Below, piece by piece: positions 1 to 9,047 of a stretch of 64,000 bases of DNA (position 1 is the stretch's first letter; every line of letters starts with the position of its first letter). The DNA comes from Kosakonia sp. BYX6 (lineage in GTDB: Bacteria > Pseudomonadota > Gammaproteobacteria > Enterobacterales > Enterobacteriaceae), in the NCBI RefSeq assembly GCF_038449125.1, contig NZ_CP151800.1, positions 4,312,406 to 4,376,405 of the forward strand. The letters are read 5' to 3'. The notes under the pieces are model-generated. The model was not told where the DNA came from, did no database searches, and saw nothing but the letters and a program-made list of their open reading frames with translations. The translations under genes and the position numbers were made by a program.

Positions 1-3000
1 GGAAATCTTGCTCGGGATCAGGAGCTTCCGTTTCGGTGAGCAAACGCAGGTTATCGCTCACCGCCATCACCTCATCGACCTGTGCACTCACTCGCCCGGA
101 CGGCACGCCGTCTTGCCAGACGATGCGCGAGCGTAATGCGTCATGACGGGCAATGACCTGGCTGACGGCGTGTTGCCAGCGCACGGTGTCAATGCCCTCC
201 GGCATAGAGAACTCAAAATAGCAGTGCGAGGCAACGCCACCGAGTAACTGCTCCGGGGCGCGCCCGGCCAGGTAGGCTTTTTGCAACGCGGTTAAGGGAA
301 AGTTTTCGCTCTGCGCGACAGCGCTGGCGGGCGGCGCTGAATCCGCGCCCCGCTGCGCCACGACCCGCTCGACAAAGCTTGCGAAGGTGGAATGGTTAAA
401 CAAATCCGCCAGCCGCACCGAGGCATATCCCTGTTGGCGCAACGTGGTGACAATTTGAGTGGCACGCAGCGAATCGCCGCCCAGCGCGAAAAAGTCTGCC
501 GAGTGCGGCAGCGGCGATGTTAACGCCAGCACGTTTTCCCAGCAGCGGGCAATATCGGCCTGCGCGCGGGCGCGTTCGGCGTCCGACACCGGCGAAGGCG
601 GCGCGGCCACCGGCAAATCGGCGTTGAGCCAGGCTTTGATCCACACCAGGTTCGCCGCCAAAGGATGCATGTGGTCGAGCGTCGCGCCCTGCTGTTGCAG
701 GCGTTGCGCCCAGGCGGACGCCGATAACAGCGGCGACTGGCCGCCATCGACTAAGGTGGGATCGAGTATCGCGGAGACCAGCGAGGCGGCATCCGGCTCG
801 GTCACTTCCAGCACATACAGGCGCACCGGTTTCGCCGCGCGAATTGTCCCTAAGTGAGCGAGCAATTCATCATCGCGGTGTAACGACGCCGGGGCGATAA
901 CCACATCTGGCGCGACGCGCGCAATGGGCGATGCATCGCGCTGCGCCAGCGCATTCAGTACGTCGTTACGTTCGTACTCATCAATAATCAGTGCCAATGC
1001 GTTGGCAGCCGCCGCCTGCGCTAATGCCTGGCTGAATACACCGCTGCCGGCTCCCAAAATCAGTACCCGTAGAGCAGGTTCCTGACGGGAAAAGTCCGCG
1101 CGAAGCTCGGCGACCAGGTTTTCGAAAAACGGGATTTGTTGCAATGAAGCCAGTAGCAAACGCTCCGGGGCAAGCTGCGGATGGCGCAGCAGATCGCTGC
1201 GCGGGCGTTCGCCATTCACACACGCGGCGAGAAACTTTCCTGGTTCCTGCCATGCAGAGTCGTCCTCGGCGACCGTCCACGTTTTCCAGGCGTCGATGAC
1301 CGGCGCCAGAACCTCAGGCACATTGCCGACAAACGTCAGCGCGGCGGCTATCGCCCGCTCGGCTATTTGATCACTCGCCGCCAGTTGCGCCACGAACCGG
1401 GCATGCGCGGCTTTCAATAGCGCCTCATCCAGGCACCCGGCAGCGTAATCCCAGCGAATTTCTAGCCCTTCGCCATCAGGTTGCACCTGGCAGTCGATCA
1501 GTACACCTGGCGTGCGGGTGTGCGTCCATTCAATGCCCGTTTCCCATTGGTACAACGCCTCGACTTCCGGCATGCCAGCCATGCTGGTAAAGACAAAGGG
1601 ATACGCCGCCCGCCCCTGCGCGGCGATATAGCGATCGTCCGGCGTGTGCCCTGCAACGGCATCCGCCAGCGCATGGGCGGTGTCCGCAGGCGTATCGCCT
1701 TTTGCACAGCAGCACAGGCGCAACTGGGTAAATTGCCCTAACGCCTGCGAAGCGTGCGCCGGACGCCAGCAAACCGGCACCACAATCACCATTTGCGGGC
1801 TATCGCTTAGGGCGATCATCGCTTCGCTATAGGCATGCAAAACCAATGCTGAGAGCGTCACGCGAGCCGTTTGCGCGCGCGCTTCAAGCTGGCGGCGCGA
1901 TGCGCTATCAAGGTGATACGTGAGCGACCGCGTCCGGCTGTTGGTCGGCATCACTTTTACGCAGGACAGACGCGGTGGCTGCCAGTCCTCTGGCTGCCAT
2001 TTCGCCAGCAGCGGTTGCGCCGTCGACTGCGCGTTGACATAACGCACAAACGGCGCGATATGGCGCTCCAGTGGGAAGCAGGAACGCGCGTTTGTCACCC
2101 GTTCAACCAGCGCCAGCGTGATGCGAATCAGGCTCAGCGCGTCCAGCCCTAAGTAATTGAACATTAAGCCAATGCGTGTCGGCTGCCCGGCCACGGTGAC
2201 CAGCATCAACGCCGGTTGCTGCCGGGCATCCAGCGGCGTTTGCGCGAGGAAATCTTCCAGCGATTGCGTTTCAGGCAGCGTGATGACCGGCGCGGGTTTG
2301 GCGTTCATCACCAGTTGCTGCGTTTCCGTGCGCACCAGCCGCAGTGCGGCGGTTTCACGGATTAGCGCATCAAGCGCCTGCTGCCAGTGCGCCAGCGGAT
2401 TCGCCTCGGGGCTACGAATAATCACCGAGAAAACCGTGTCACAGCGGCTGACGCCCGCAATGCCGTCCGCGCCCAGCGCATACGCGCGTTGCAGTGAGGT
2501 CAGCGGGAAAGGCTGGCCTGGCTGTTCCTCGTCGAGAAGCGTTTCGCAAGGCGGCAACGCCCCTCGCTGGCAACGGCGGGCAAACATCTCTAAGGTGTTG
2601 GCGGCAAACAATTCGCCCACCGCAACCTGCACGCCCTGCGTCTGCAATAAGGCGCATACGCGCGTGGCCGCCAGGCTGTCGCCACCGAGCGCGAAGAAGT
2701 TATCGGCAACGCTGACCGAATCCCGTTGCAGCACCTGGCACCAGCAGTGCTGACAGGCGGTAAACAGCGGCGACGGCACGTTGTTCGCGGTGGGCTGGCG
2801 CGCGGGTTCGTCGCTTTCCAGTTCGCTCACGGCCCACGCACGATCGATTTTGCCATTGCGATTGAGCACAAGCTGGCTGCGCAGCAGGAAACGCGCCGGG
2901 ATCATGTAGTGCGGTAACTGGCGGGCTAACTGCTGCTGGAGCTGCTCGGGGGTCAGTTCACAGTGCCCGCACACCACCGCGCCCAGCGCACGGCGCTGGC

Positions 3001-5662
3001 AAATCGGCACCACCACCGCGTTTTCAATACCTGGAAGGTTTTTCAGGGTTTGTTCGACTTCGCCGCATTCCACGCGATGCCCCTGAATTTTGACCTGTGT
3101 ATCCCGCCGCCCGACAAAAAAGAGCAACCCTTCGCGCCAGTAACCCAGATCGCCGGTGCGATACCAGCGGCAATCATCAACAACAAACGCATCGGCGGTG
3201 CGCTGCGCATCGCCCAGGTAGCCCTGCGCTAAGCCTTCGCCACCGATCCACAACTCACCCGTGACGCCATCGGGACAATCGACAAATTGCCCGCTTTCGT
3301 CTTCACGCACCACGCGATACTGCTGGCCGCTGAGCGGCAAACCGTAGGGGATGGAAGGCCAGTGCGGCTGAATATCTTCTGGCGCGTTGAGCACAAACAC
3401 ATTAGACCAGATGGCGGTTTCGGTACTGCCGCCCATCGCCACCAACGTGGATTGCGGTGAACAGGTTTTCAAGCGGGCAAACAGCGCAGGGGCGATCCAG
3501 TCGCCGGAGCACAGCCAGGCGCGAATGGAGGGTAAATCATCCTGCGCGGCAGCCAGCATTTCGGCCAATGCGGGAACGGAATTCCATAACGTGACCTGAT
3601 GGGATTTGACCAGGCTTGCCCAGCGAAACGCATCGCGCCGCTCATTTTCATTGATGGTAACAATGCAACCGCCACGGCTGAGCGGCCCGAAAATGTCGTA
3701 CACGCTGAGGTCGAAATCCAATGAGGAGACCGCCAGCAGTACATCGTTTGACGTGACGTTATGGCGGGTGTTCACATCAACAATGGTGTTGTTCGCCGCG
3801 CGATGGCTCATCGCCACCCCTTTTGGCTCGCCCGTTGAACCCGAGGTAAAAATCACATACGCCAGCGCGTCCGGGTTTTCCTCGCCGATGCGCAGCGTGC
3901 TTAACGGCGTTTGCCGCGCCAGATCGGCAAAATCACTGGCGGTCAGCAAATAGCGCATCGCCGAACGTTTGCGGATTTTCGCCAGCCGATCGGCGGGCAT
4001 ATCTAAACCCACCGGAAGATACGCGCAGCCGGCATACAGCGTGGCTAACACGGCGACGATTTGCGACGGCCCTTTCGGCAAGCGGATACCGACAATATTG
4101 CCAGGTTCGGTGTGTTCAACCAGATGTGCCGCCAGGCGCAGCGCCAGTTGATCCAACTCGCTGTAACGCCATTGCTGCGCCATGTGTCTCGCCAGCGGAT
4201 CGATATGTTCAGGAGATAAATTTTCATCGGCAGGAAACCCCACCAGCGCAATTGCCTGCGGCTGCGTTTTTACCTGCTGGCGAAACGCGCTAAACAGCAT
4301 GGCCGGCGGGCTGGCAGCAGGCGTGGCATTCACCTCGCGGCGCCATGTGCGGGTGGCTTCTGGCAGCGCGCGTTCCACATTACGCCCGGCGATCACGTCA
4401 TCGAGCGATTCGGTAAGCAATTCGAAAACGGCACGTTCCACATCCTGCGCAATCGCCGCGCGGCGAACGTCAAATGCTACCTCAATGTGTTGCTCATCAA
4501 GCTGGAACACCTGGCAGTCGATCACCGCTTGCGGCGTTTGCCCCCACATTCCCGGTTGCCCGAACGTTTCTAATGCTCGCGACGTAAACACCGGCTGCTG
4601 TGCGGCATAGGTGAAAATGTAGGGAGAAATTCCGGGATGCGGGTGATCGGCATCCGCCAGCGCGCCGCGTAACTCGCTTTCGCTTTCAAGCCCGCGCAGT
4701 AAGCGGTAGCGCAGATCGTCTTGCGTGTCGCGCACTAACGCTTCCAGCGACGCCGCGTTTCTGGCGCGATGCACAAAGGTGACCGTACGTTCTGCCAGCA
4801 GCATTTCAGTGCCGGTTATCGAGGCGTTGGTCACCGTGACAATAAAATCGGGCGCTGCGCTGCACAGCCGTAAAGCGCGGCTAAACAGCGCCAAAACCAG
4901 TGCCGCCGGCGCGACACCCACCCGCGCCGCGCCTTTGCGAAGTTTTGCCCATTGTTCGGCGCTATAAAGCCGAGATCGTCTTTCGAACAGCGGATCAACA
5001 ACGGGTTTGAAGGTGGTAAATGGCAGGTCGGGCGGCGGGGGAAGGGTTTCCATGCGCCCTTGCGCGAGCTTCGCCAGTTTGCTCTGGTTTTGCTGCTGTT
5101 TGCGCGCGATGCGTGCGTGATTGGCAGTAAGTTGCTGATGAAGGTGTTCGGCAGAAAGGAGAAGCGGTGACAGCGCTTCGCCGTGATAGCTTTGTGCAAG
5201 ATGCTCCATTAACGCGCGAAGCCCGGGTAAATCCACCACCGCCAGCGAAATGGCGATATGCAGCGTCGTTCCCCCTTCGTGCCACTGCGTTAACGCCACC
5301 TCCCACAACCGACCCGCGCTTAAATCGACGGCCTGCGAAAACATCTGTTCTCTCACCGTGGATTCATGTTCTGCGGCGTGGGCGCGATGCCGTTGGTAGA
5401 CCGTGAGTTCCGGTACGCTCACCTCGCGTTGTACCAGGTGCTCGGCATCTTCAAAAAACGCGCGCAATGCCGGGAAACACGCGACCTGCTCCAATGCCCG
5501 CCGCAGTTTCTGCTCATCAATCGTTTTACCGCTAAACGTCAGATAGGCGACGCACTCCACGCCGCCTAGCGGTAAATCTGGCTGCCGTCCAACAAAATAG
5601 GCGCGTTGGATTCGGGTGGTTAGGGATCGTTCCCAATTCGCTATGCAATTCCGTTTTGACAC
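1..5662 (-). CDS. Large non-ribosomal peptide synthetase with cyclization-like domains (3' end outside window)
   Basis: One open frame runs leftwards from a GTG at 5662 (good AGGAGG ribosome site) through the window edge, at least 1887 codons. Domains in order: an N-terminal condensation/cyclization-like domain (residues ~15-430, with the QTPQ..ID.Q signature of thiazoline-forming domains); an adenylation domain (~440-940, core motifs IFTSGSTG near 600, GGSTETAIWSN, YRTGDLG, NRNGKIDR); a carrier domain (LGGDSL, Ser996); a second cyclization-like domain (~1048-1480); a methyltransferase-like domain (LGAGSG near 1541); a second carrier (Ser1731); and the start of a third condensation/cyclization domain (LTALQKAYLAGR near 1790). 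The catalytic DxxxxDxxS motif is degenerate: Ser139/Asp144/Gly147 in domain 1, Asn1169/Asp1174/Ser1177 in domain 2. The layout recalls yersiniabactin HMWP2 and pyochelin synthetases, and the adenylation motifs suggest cysteine (inference). No aryl carrier precedes domain 1, so the starter unit must come in trans. The Fur box and divergent receptor suggest a siderophore or other metallophore. Confidence 0.9.
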   Translation of the reverse strand, partial: MSKRNCIANWERSLTTRIQRAYFVGRQPDLPLGGVECVAYLTFSGKTIDEQKLRRALEQVACFPALRAFFEDAEHLVQREVSVPELTVYQRHRAHAAEHESTVREQMFSQAVDLSAGRLWEVALTQWHEGGTTLHIAISLAVVDLPGLRALMEHLAQSYHGEALSPLLLSAEHLHQQLTANHARIARKQQQNQSKLAKLAQGRMETLPPPPDLPFTTFKPVVDPLFERRSRLYSAEQWAKLRKGAARVGVAPAALVLALFSRALRLCSAAPDFIVTVTNASITGTEMLLAERTVTFVHRARNAASLEALVRDTQDDLRYRLLRGLESESELRGALADADHPHPGISPYIFTYAAQQPVFTSRALETFGQPGMWGQTPQAVIDCQVFQLDEQHIEVAFDVRRAAIAQDVERAVFELLTESLDDVIAGRNVERALPEATRTWRREVNATPAASPPAMLFSAFRQQVKTQPQAIALVGFPADENLSPEHIDPLARHMAQQWRYSELDQLALRLAAHLVEHTEPGNIVGIRLPKGPSQIVAVLATLYAGCAYLPVGLDMPADRLAKIRKRSAMRYLLTASDFADLARQTPLSTLRIGEENPDALAYVIFTSGSTGEPKGVAMSHRAANNTIVDVNTRHNVTSNDVLLAVSSLDFDLSVYDIFGPLSRGGCIVTINENERRDAFRWASLVKSHQVTLWNSVPALAEMLAAAQDDLPSIRAWLCSGDWIAPALFARLKTCSPQSTLVAMGGSTETAIWSNVFVLNAPEDIQPHWPSIPYGLPLSGQQYRVVREDESGQFVDCPDGVTGELWIGGEGLAQGYLGDAQRTADAFVVDDCRWYRTGDLGYWREGLLFFVGRRDTQVKIQGHRVECGEVEQTLKNLPGIENAVVVPICQRRALGAVVCGHCELTPEQLQQQLARQLPHYMIPARFLLRSQLVLNRNGKIDRAWAVSELESDEPARQPTANNVPSPLFTACQHCWCQVLQRDSVSVADNFFALGGDSLAATRVCALLQTQGVQVAVGELFAANTLEMFARRCQRGALPPCETLLDEEQPGQPFPLTSLQRAYALGADGIAGVSRCDTVFSVIIRSPEANPLAHWQQALDALIRETAALRLVRTETQQLVMNAKPAPVITLPETQSLEDFLAQTPLDARQQPALMLVTVAGQPTRIGLMFNYLGLDALSLIRITLALVERVTNARSCFPLERHIAPFVRYVNAQSTAQPLLAKWQPEDWQPPRLSCVKVMPTNSRTRSLTYHLDSASRRQLEARAQTARVTLSALVLHAYSEAMIALSDSPQMVIVVPVCWRPAHASQALGQFTQLRLCCCAKGDTPADTAHALADAVAGHTPDDRYIAAQGRAAYPFVFTSMAGMPEVEALYQWETGIEWTHTRTPGVLIDCQVQPDGEGLEIRWDYAAGCLDEALLKAAHARFVAQLAASDQIAERAIAAALTFVGNVPEVLAPVIDAWKTWTVAEDDSAWQEPGKFLAACVNGERPRSDLLRHPQLAPERLLLASLQQIPFFENLVAELRADFSRQEPALRVLILGAGSGVFSQALAQAAAANALALIIDEYERNDVLNALAQRDASPIARVAPDVVIAPASLHRDDELLAHLGTIRAAKPVRLYVLEVTEPDAASLVSAILDPTLVDGGQSPLLSASAWAQRLQQQGATLDHMHPLAANLVWIKAWLNADLPVAAPPSPVSDAERARAQADIARCWENVLALTSPLPHSADFFALGGDSLRATQIVTTLRQQGYASVRLADLFNHSTFASFVERVVAQRGADSAPPASAVAQSENFPLTALQKAYLAGRAPEQLLGGVASHCYFEFSMPEGIDTVRWQHAVSQVIARHDALRSRIVWQDGVPSGRVSAQVDEVMAVSDNLRLLTETEAPDPEQDF

Positions 5663-5732
5663 AGGTATTCCTCCTCATGAGAACCTGCTGCGTATTTTCC
5701 TCGCATCTGGGTTGTACTCCTGACCCAGCGGT

Positions 5733-5751
5733 GATAATAGTAATCATTATC
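5733..5751. promoter_or_regulatory. Fur box between NRPS and TonB receptor
   Basis: The sequence GATAATAGTAATCATTATC matches the classical 19-bp Fur consensus at 17 of 19 positions. It lies in the 180-bp divergent intergenic region, 71 bp from the NRPS start and 92 bp from the receptor start, so one Fur dimer pair could control both genes. Confidence 0.88.
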
Positions 5752-5842
5752 AATAAATTTTAGCAAGCGCTAAGGGGATTTGACTGAGGGTGCGGTGAAA
5801 TAGCGTTATCTGGATCGGTTTTTTTAAAGGAGAAGGACAAAA

Positions 5843-8011
5843 ATGGAATTTAACATCTGGCCGGCAATCGGCTGGAGCTTGTTGGCGACCGCGCAACCGG
5901 GCTTCGCGGCAAGCGAAAAAGAAGACGACATCATTGTCGAGGGCACGGTGAACGCACGGTTTGTGCCGGAATCGAACCGTTCTCTCCCGTTTACCGTTAA
6001 CCATTACGACGCGCTGGCGCTGGAGCAGGCGCAGATCAAAGACGCGCAAAGTCTGTTATGGCAAACGCCGGGCGTGGCGCTGAATACCGACGGGCAAAAC
6101 CCGGAATCGTCGATCAAGATCCGCGGCGTTGGCTCCATCAACCAGGTCAGCAACGACGATACGTCTGTCGTCACCATGCTTAACGGTGTTTACATCCCAC
6201 AGGGCAATATCACCAACCGCCTGCTGGATATCGAGCAGGTCGATATTCTGAAAGGCCCGCAAGGCACGCTGTTCGGTAGCAACAGCGAAGCGGGTGTCAT
6301 CAACATCATTTCAAATAAGCCAACGGAGAGGTTTGAAGGCCATATTGGCGGGGAATGGGGAACGCGCAGCCATGCTTTCGGCGAAATGGTGGTGAACGTG
6401 CCGCTGATCGACACACTCAGTAGCCGCCTGGCGCTGCAATATGATCAACAAGACGCGGCGCTTAACAACCAGCAAGATGGCAATAAACCGCTTACCGAAC
6501 CGCAAAACTTCGCCGGGCGTGTCAGTCTCGGCTGGCAACCGGATGAGCGTGACACTGTGTTGTTTACCGCCGACAGGCAACGTCAGCGCCACAATGCCGC
6601 CGCCATGACATTGCTCGATGGGCGCAACGAGATCAGCGTACCGAAAGGCGCGATGGATGACGGCGGAAACGACACCACCCTGACGTTAAACTGGCAGCAC
6701 GAATGGGATGCGCTGCTGTTCACCAGCGTGACCGGCTGGGGGCGTTATTATCACTTCTCCGCGGGCCCCAGCATCGACGCGCGTATCAGCGAACGTTTGT
6801 ATGGCACCGATTACGATTCCTGGGGCATGTTCAGCGATCGGCAAGCGATGTTTTCCCAGGAGTTTCGCCTCGCGTCCACGCCAGACAGCCCCTTTTTCTG
6901 GGTCTCCGGCATCAATTACCTCCACACAGGACGTACGCATCGCTACAACGGCGGCTGGAGCGAGGTTCCCGGCTGGGATTACGATCCGATGAATGCGCAA
7001 ATCCATCGCCGCTTCACTTACGATGGCATTGCGCTGTTTGGCGAGACAACCTTCCCGCTCACCGAGCGGCTGGAGTTAACCACTGGCCTGCGCCACAGCT
7101 GGGAAGAGATCGGTTATCGCGCCCGCTGGCACGCCAATCCGGGTTACGCCAACCCAGGCCCCACAATGCACAACGATGATCAGTCGCTTTTCGAGCACTA
7201 TTTCACCGGACGTATCGCCGTGAATTATTTGCTGAACGACGACTGGAACGTGTATGCCACCTGGTCGCGCGGCCACAAACCGGGCGGATTTAGCAACTGG
7301 GACACCAGTATCGCCAGCGGTGAACCGTCAACGCCGTACAAAGCGGCTACCGTGGACAGCTATGAAGCGGGCGCGAAGTCGCTGATTTCCTCTTTGAAAC
7401 TGGAGATTAACCCGGCGCTGTTTTACAGCCGAACCCGCAATGACCACTATTTCGCGCTGATCGATCCAAGCCGCAGTTTTGCCACCGTCACGGAAAATGT
7501 CGATACCGAAAGCAAAGGCGCGGAAGTCTCCGCCAGCTGGAAGCCGCATGCGGATTTCACGCTGAAAACGGGCATCGATTACACGCGGGCGACCATCACG
7601 AAACTGCCTGCCAACAGCCAGTCCGGCGGGCGAACGGGAAACCGCATCCCCGATGTGCCGCTTTGGGGCGCGTCATTCGCCGCAAATTATTCGCACCCGA
7701 TGCAGCTTGCGGCGTTACCCGTGGTGTTCAACGCCAACCTCAACTACCGCTACAGCAGCCCGCGCGAAGCCGATATCGGCAACCATTTCAAATTGAGTGA
7801 AACTCACTTGATCAACGCGCGGTTGGGGTTCAAAAGCCACTGGGGCGATGCGTATTTGTGGTCCACCAATCTGCTGAATAACCGCAGCCCGGTGTTCGGG
7901 TTCGACTACCCGGCGCTGGCCGTGGAAGACGGCGGAACCGGGCGCGGCGCCCACGTCGGCACGCGAAGACAAGGTCGGGTGCTGGGCGTCAGCTACCAAT
8001 ATTACTTCTGA
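5843..8011 (+). CDS. TonB-dependent outer-membrane receptor, FyuA-like
   Basis: 722 aa. A short signal-like N-terminus ends near residue 23, followed by a TonB-box-like DDIIVEG (about 28-34). A plug domain follows, with the conserved IRGVGSI, DGVYI-like NGVYIPQGN and LKGPQGTLFG motifs (residues ~90-150). The rest reads as a 22-strand barrel ending in an aromatic C-terminus (YQYYF). The plug and barrel most resemble the FyuA (yersiniabactin/pesticin) type of receptor (family knowledge). It is divergent from the NRPS across a Fur box and has a strong AAAGGAG ribosome site, so the natural inference is that it imports the metal complex made by that synthetase. It nearly abuts the convergent hydrolase gene (3-bp gap). 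Confidence 0.9.
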   Translation: MEFNIWPAIGWSLLATAQPGFAASEKEDDIIVEGTVNARFVPESNRSLPFTVNHYDALALEQAQIKDAQSLLWQTPGVALNTDGQNPESSIKIRGVGSINQVSNDDTSVVTMLNGVYIPQGNITNRLLDIEQVDILKGPQGTLFGSNSEAGVINIISNKPTERFEGHIGGEWGTRSHAFGEMVVNVPLIDTLSSRLALQYDQQDAALNNQQDGNKPLTEPQNFAGRVSLGWQPDERDTVLFTADRQRQRHNAAAMTLLDGRNEISVPKGAMDDGGNDTTLTLNWQHEWDALLFTSVTGWGRYYHFSAGPSIDARISERLYGTDYDSWGMFSDRQAMFSQEFRLASTPDSPFFWVSGINYLHTGRTHRYNGGWSEVPGWDYDPMNAQIHRRFTYDGIALFGETTFPLTERLELTTGLRHSWEEIGYRARWHANPGYANPGPTMHNDDQSLFEHYFTGRIAVNYLLNDDWNVYATWSRGHKPGGFSNWDTSIASGEPSTPYKAATVDSYEAGAKSLISSLKLEINPALFYSRTRNDHYFALIDPSRSFATVTENVDTESKGAEVSASWKPHADFTLKTGIDYTRATITKLPANSQSGGRTGNRIPDVPLWGASFAANYSHPMQLAALPVVFNANLNYRYSSPREADIGNHFKLSETHLINARLGFKSHWGDAYLWSTNLLNNRSPVFGFDYPALAVEDGGTGRGAHVGTRRQGRVLGVSYQYYF

Positions 8012-8014
8012 GCA

Positions 8015-8854
8015 TTACCGGCACAGCGGCGTTTGCGCCAGCAGTGCCGGCCAGCGTGCGGCCCAGTCGCTGCCGTGTTGCATGCCCGGCACTGGCACAA
8101 CCTGCGTGCAGCGCGCCCCGCTCGCGTGTTGATAATGTTCCGCCACCGCCAGCGGCACCGTGGTGTCTTCACTGCCGCTAAAGTGGATTTGCGGCAGTGT
8201 TGCAAGCGTCGGCGCGACATCGATCGCGCTGGTGGCATCGGGCATGGCGGAAACGTGATGCAGTTGGTTAACCATCGCGACATCAAGATTGCCCGCCACA
8301 GTGCGCAGGGATCGCACATCGTGGCGACGCGCGGCAAGCTGTGCGGCGATGGTCGCCCCGCCGGAATACCCTACCAGCTCGATTTCCACGCCCGGCAAGC
8401 GGCGAACCACCTGGCTGAGCGCCTCGTCCATCGCCGCAATCACGTCTGGAGAAAACCGTTTATCGGTCCACCAACGGGCGTTGCACTCAGCAGGCAGCGG
8501 CGGGCCGATGTACTGGCAAGGTCGCGCCAGATAGAGCACATTCGCCGACGGGTCCGCCAGCGCCAATTTTAACCCGACCGGATTGCGCGGCGTCGGATCA
8601 GTTGACGGCTGCGTTCGGCTGGCCCAGGCAAAGCCATCTCCTTCGATATAGACCCGCAAAATGTTCGCCGAGGGCGAAATTTTACTTAAAGCACGTAGCA
8701 GAAAGGTTTTTGTTTGCAAGTCTTCAGAATTAAATTCAGCACGATTAGTCAACGCATTGGCGGTTAATCGCGCATCTTGTTGGGCACATCCGGCGGTTAA
8801 AAAAGCCAATACAATCAATGGTCGGATGAGAAACTGTTTATTAACGCTAATCAT
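8015..8854 (-). CDS. Putative alpha/beta-hydrolase lipoprotein
   Basis: 279 aa. The N-terminus is hydrophobic and ends in a lipobox-like TAGC (Cys23), which suggests a lipoprotein, although Thr at -3 is not ideal. A nucleophile elbow GYSGG (Ser164) and a late GMQHGSD (candidate catalytic His) indicate a serine alpha/beta-hydrolase. The conserved blocks EGDGFAW, DPTPRNP and ARPCQY look like a conserved enterobacterial family of unknown substrate. The gene converges on the TonB receptor with only 3 bp between stop codons. A role in hydrolysing an imported siderophore is possible from position alone, but nothing in the sequence proves it. Confidence 0.75.
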   Translation of the reverse strand: MISVNKQFLIRPLIVLAFLTAGCAQQDARLTANALTNRAEFNSEDLQTKTFLLRALSKISPSANILRVYIEGDGFAWASRTQPSTDPTPRNPVGLKLALADPSANVLYLARPCQYIGPPLPAECNARWWTDKRFSPDVIAAMDEALSQVVRRLPGVEIELVGYSGGATIAAQLAARRHDVRSLRTVAGNLDVAMVNQLHHVSAMPDATSAIDVAPTLATLPQIHFSGSEDTTVPLAVAEHYQHASGARCTQVVPVPGMQHGSDWAARWPALLAQTPLCR

Positions 8855-9047
8855 TTATTGGCTCTTTATTAGCAAGTTACGTAATTTTTCATGCGTGAGA
8901 TCAAGAGAAAATTAAGAAATAATTAAGCAGAGCTTATTGTTTTTTGCAACGGGATGTATATGCTGCGTTGGTGTGAGATTAGGAATAATCCTAACAACAA
9001 AAACACCTGTTCTTTTGTGCAACATCAGAAAATCGCAACGGTACACC

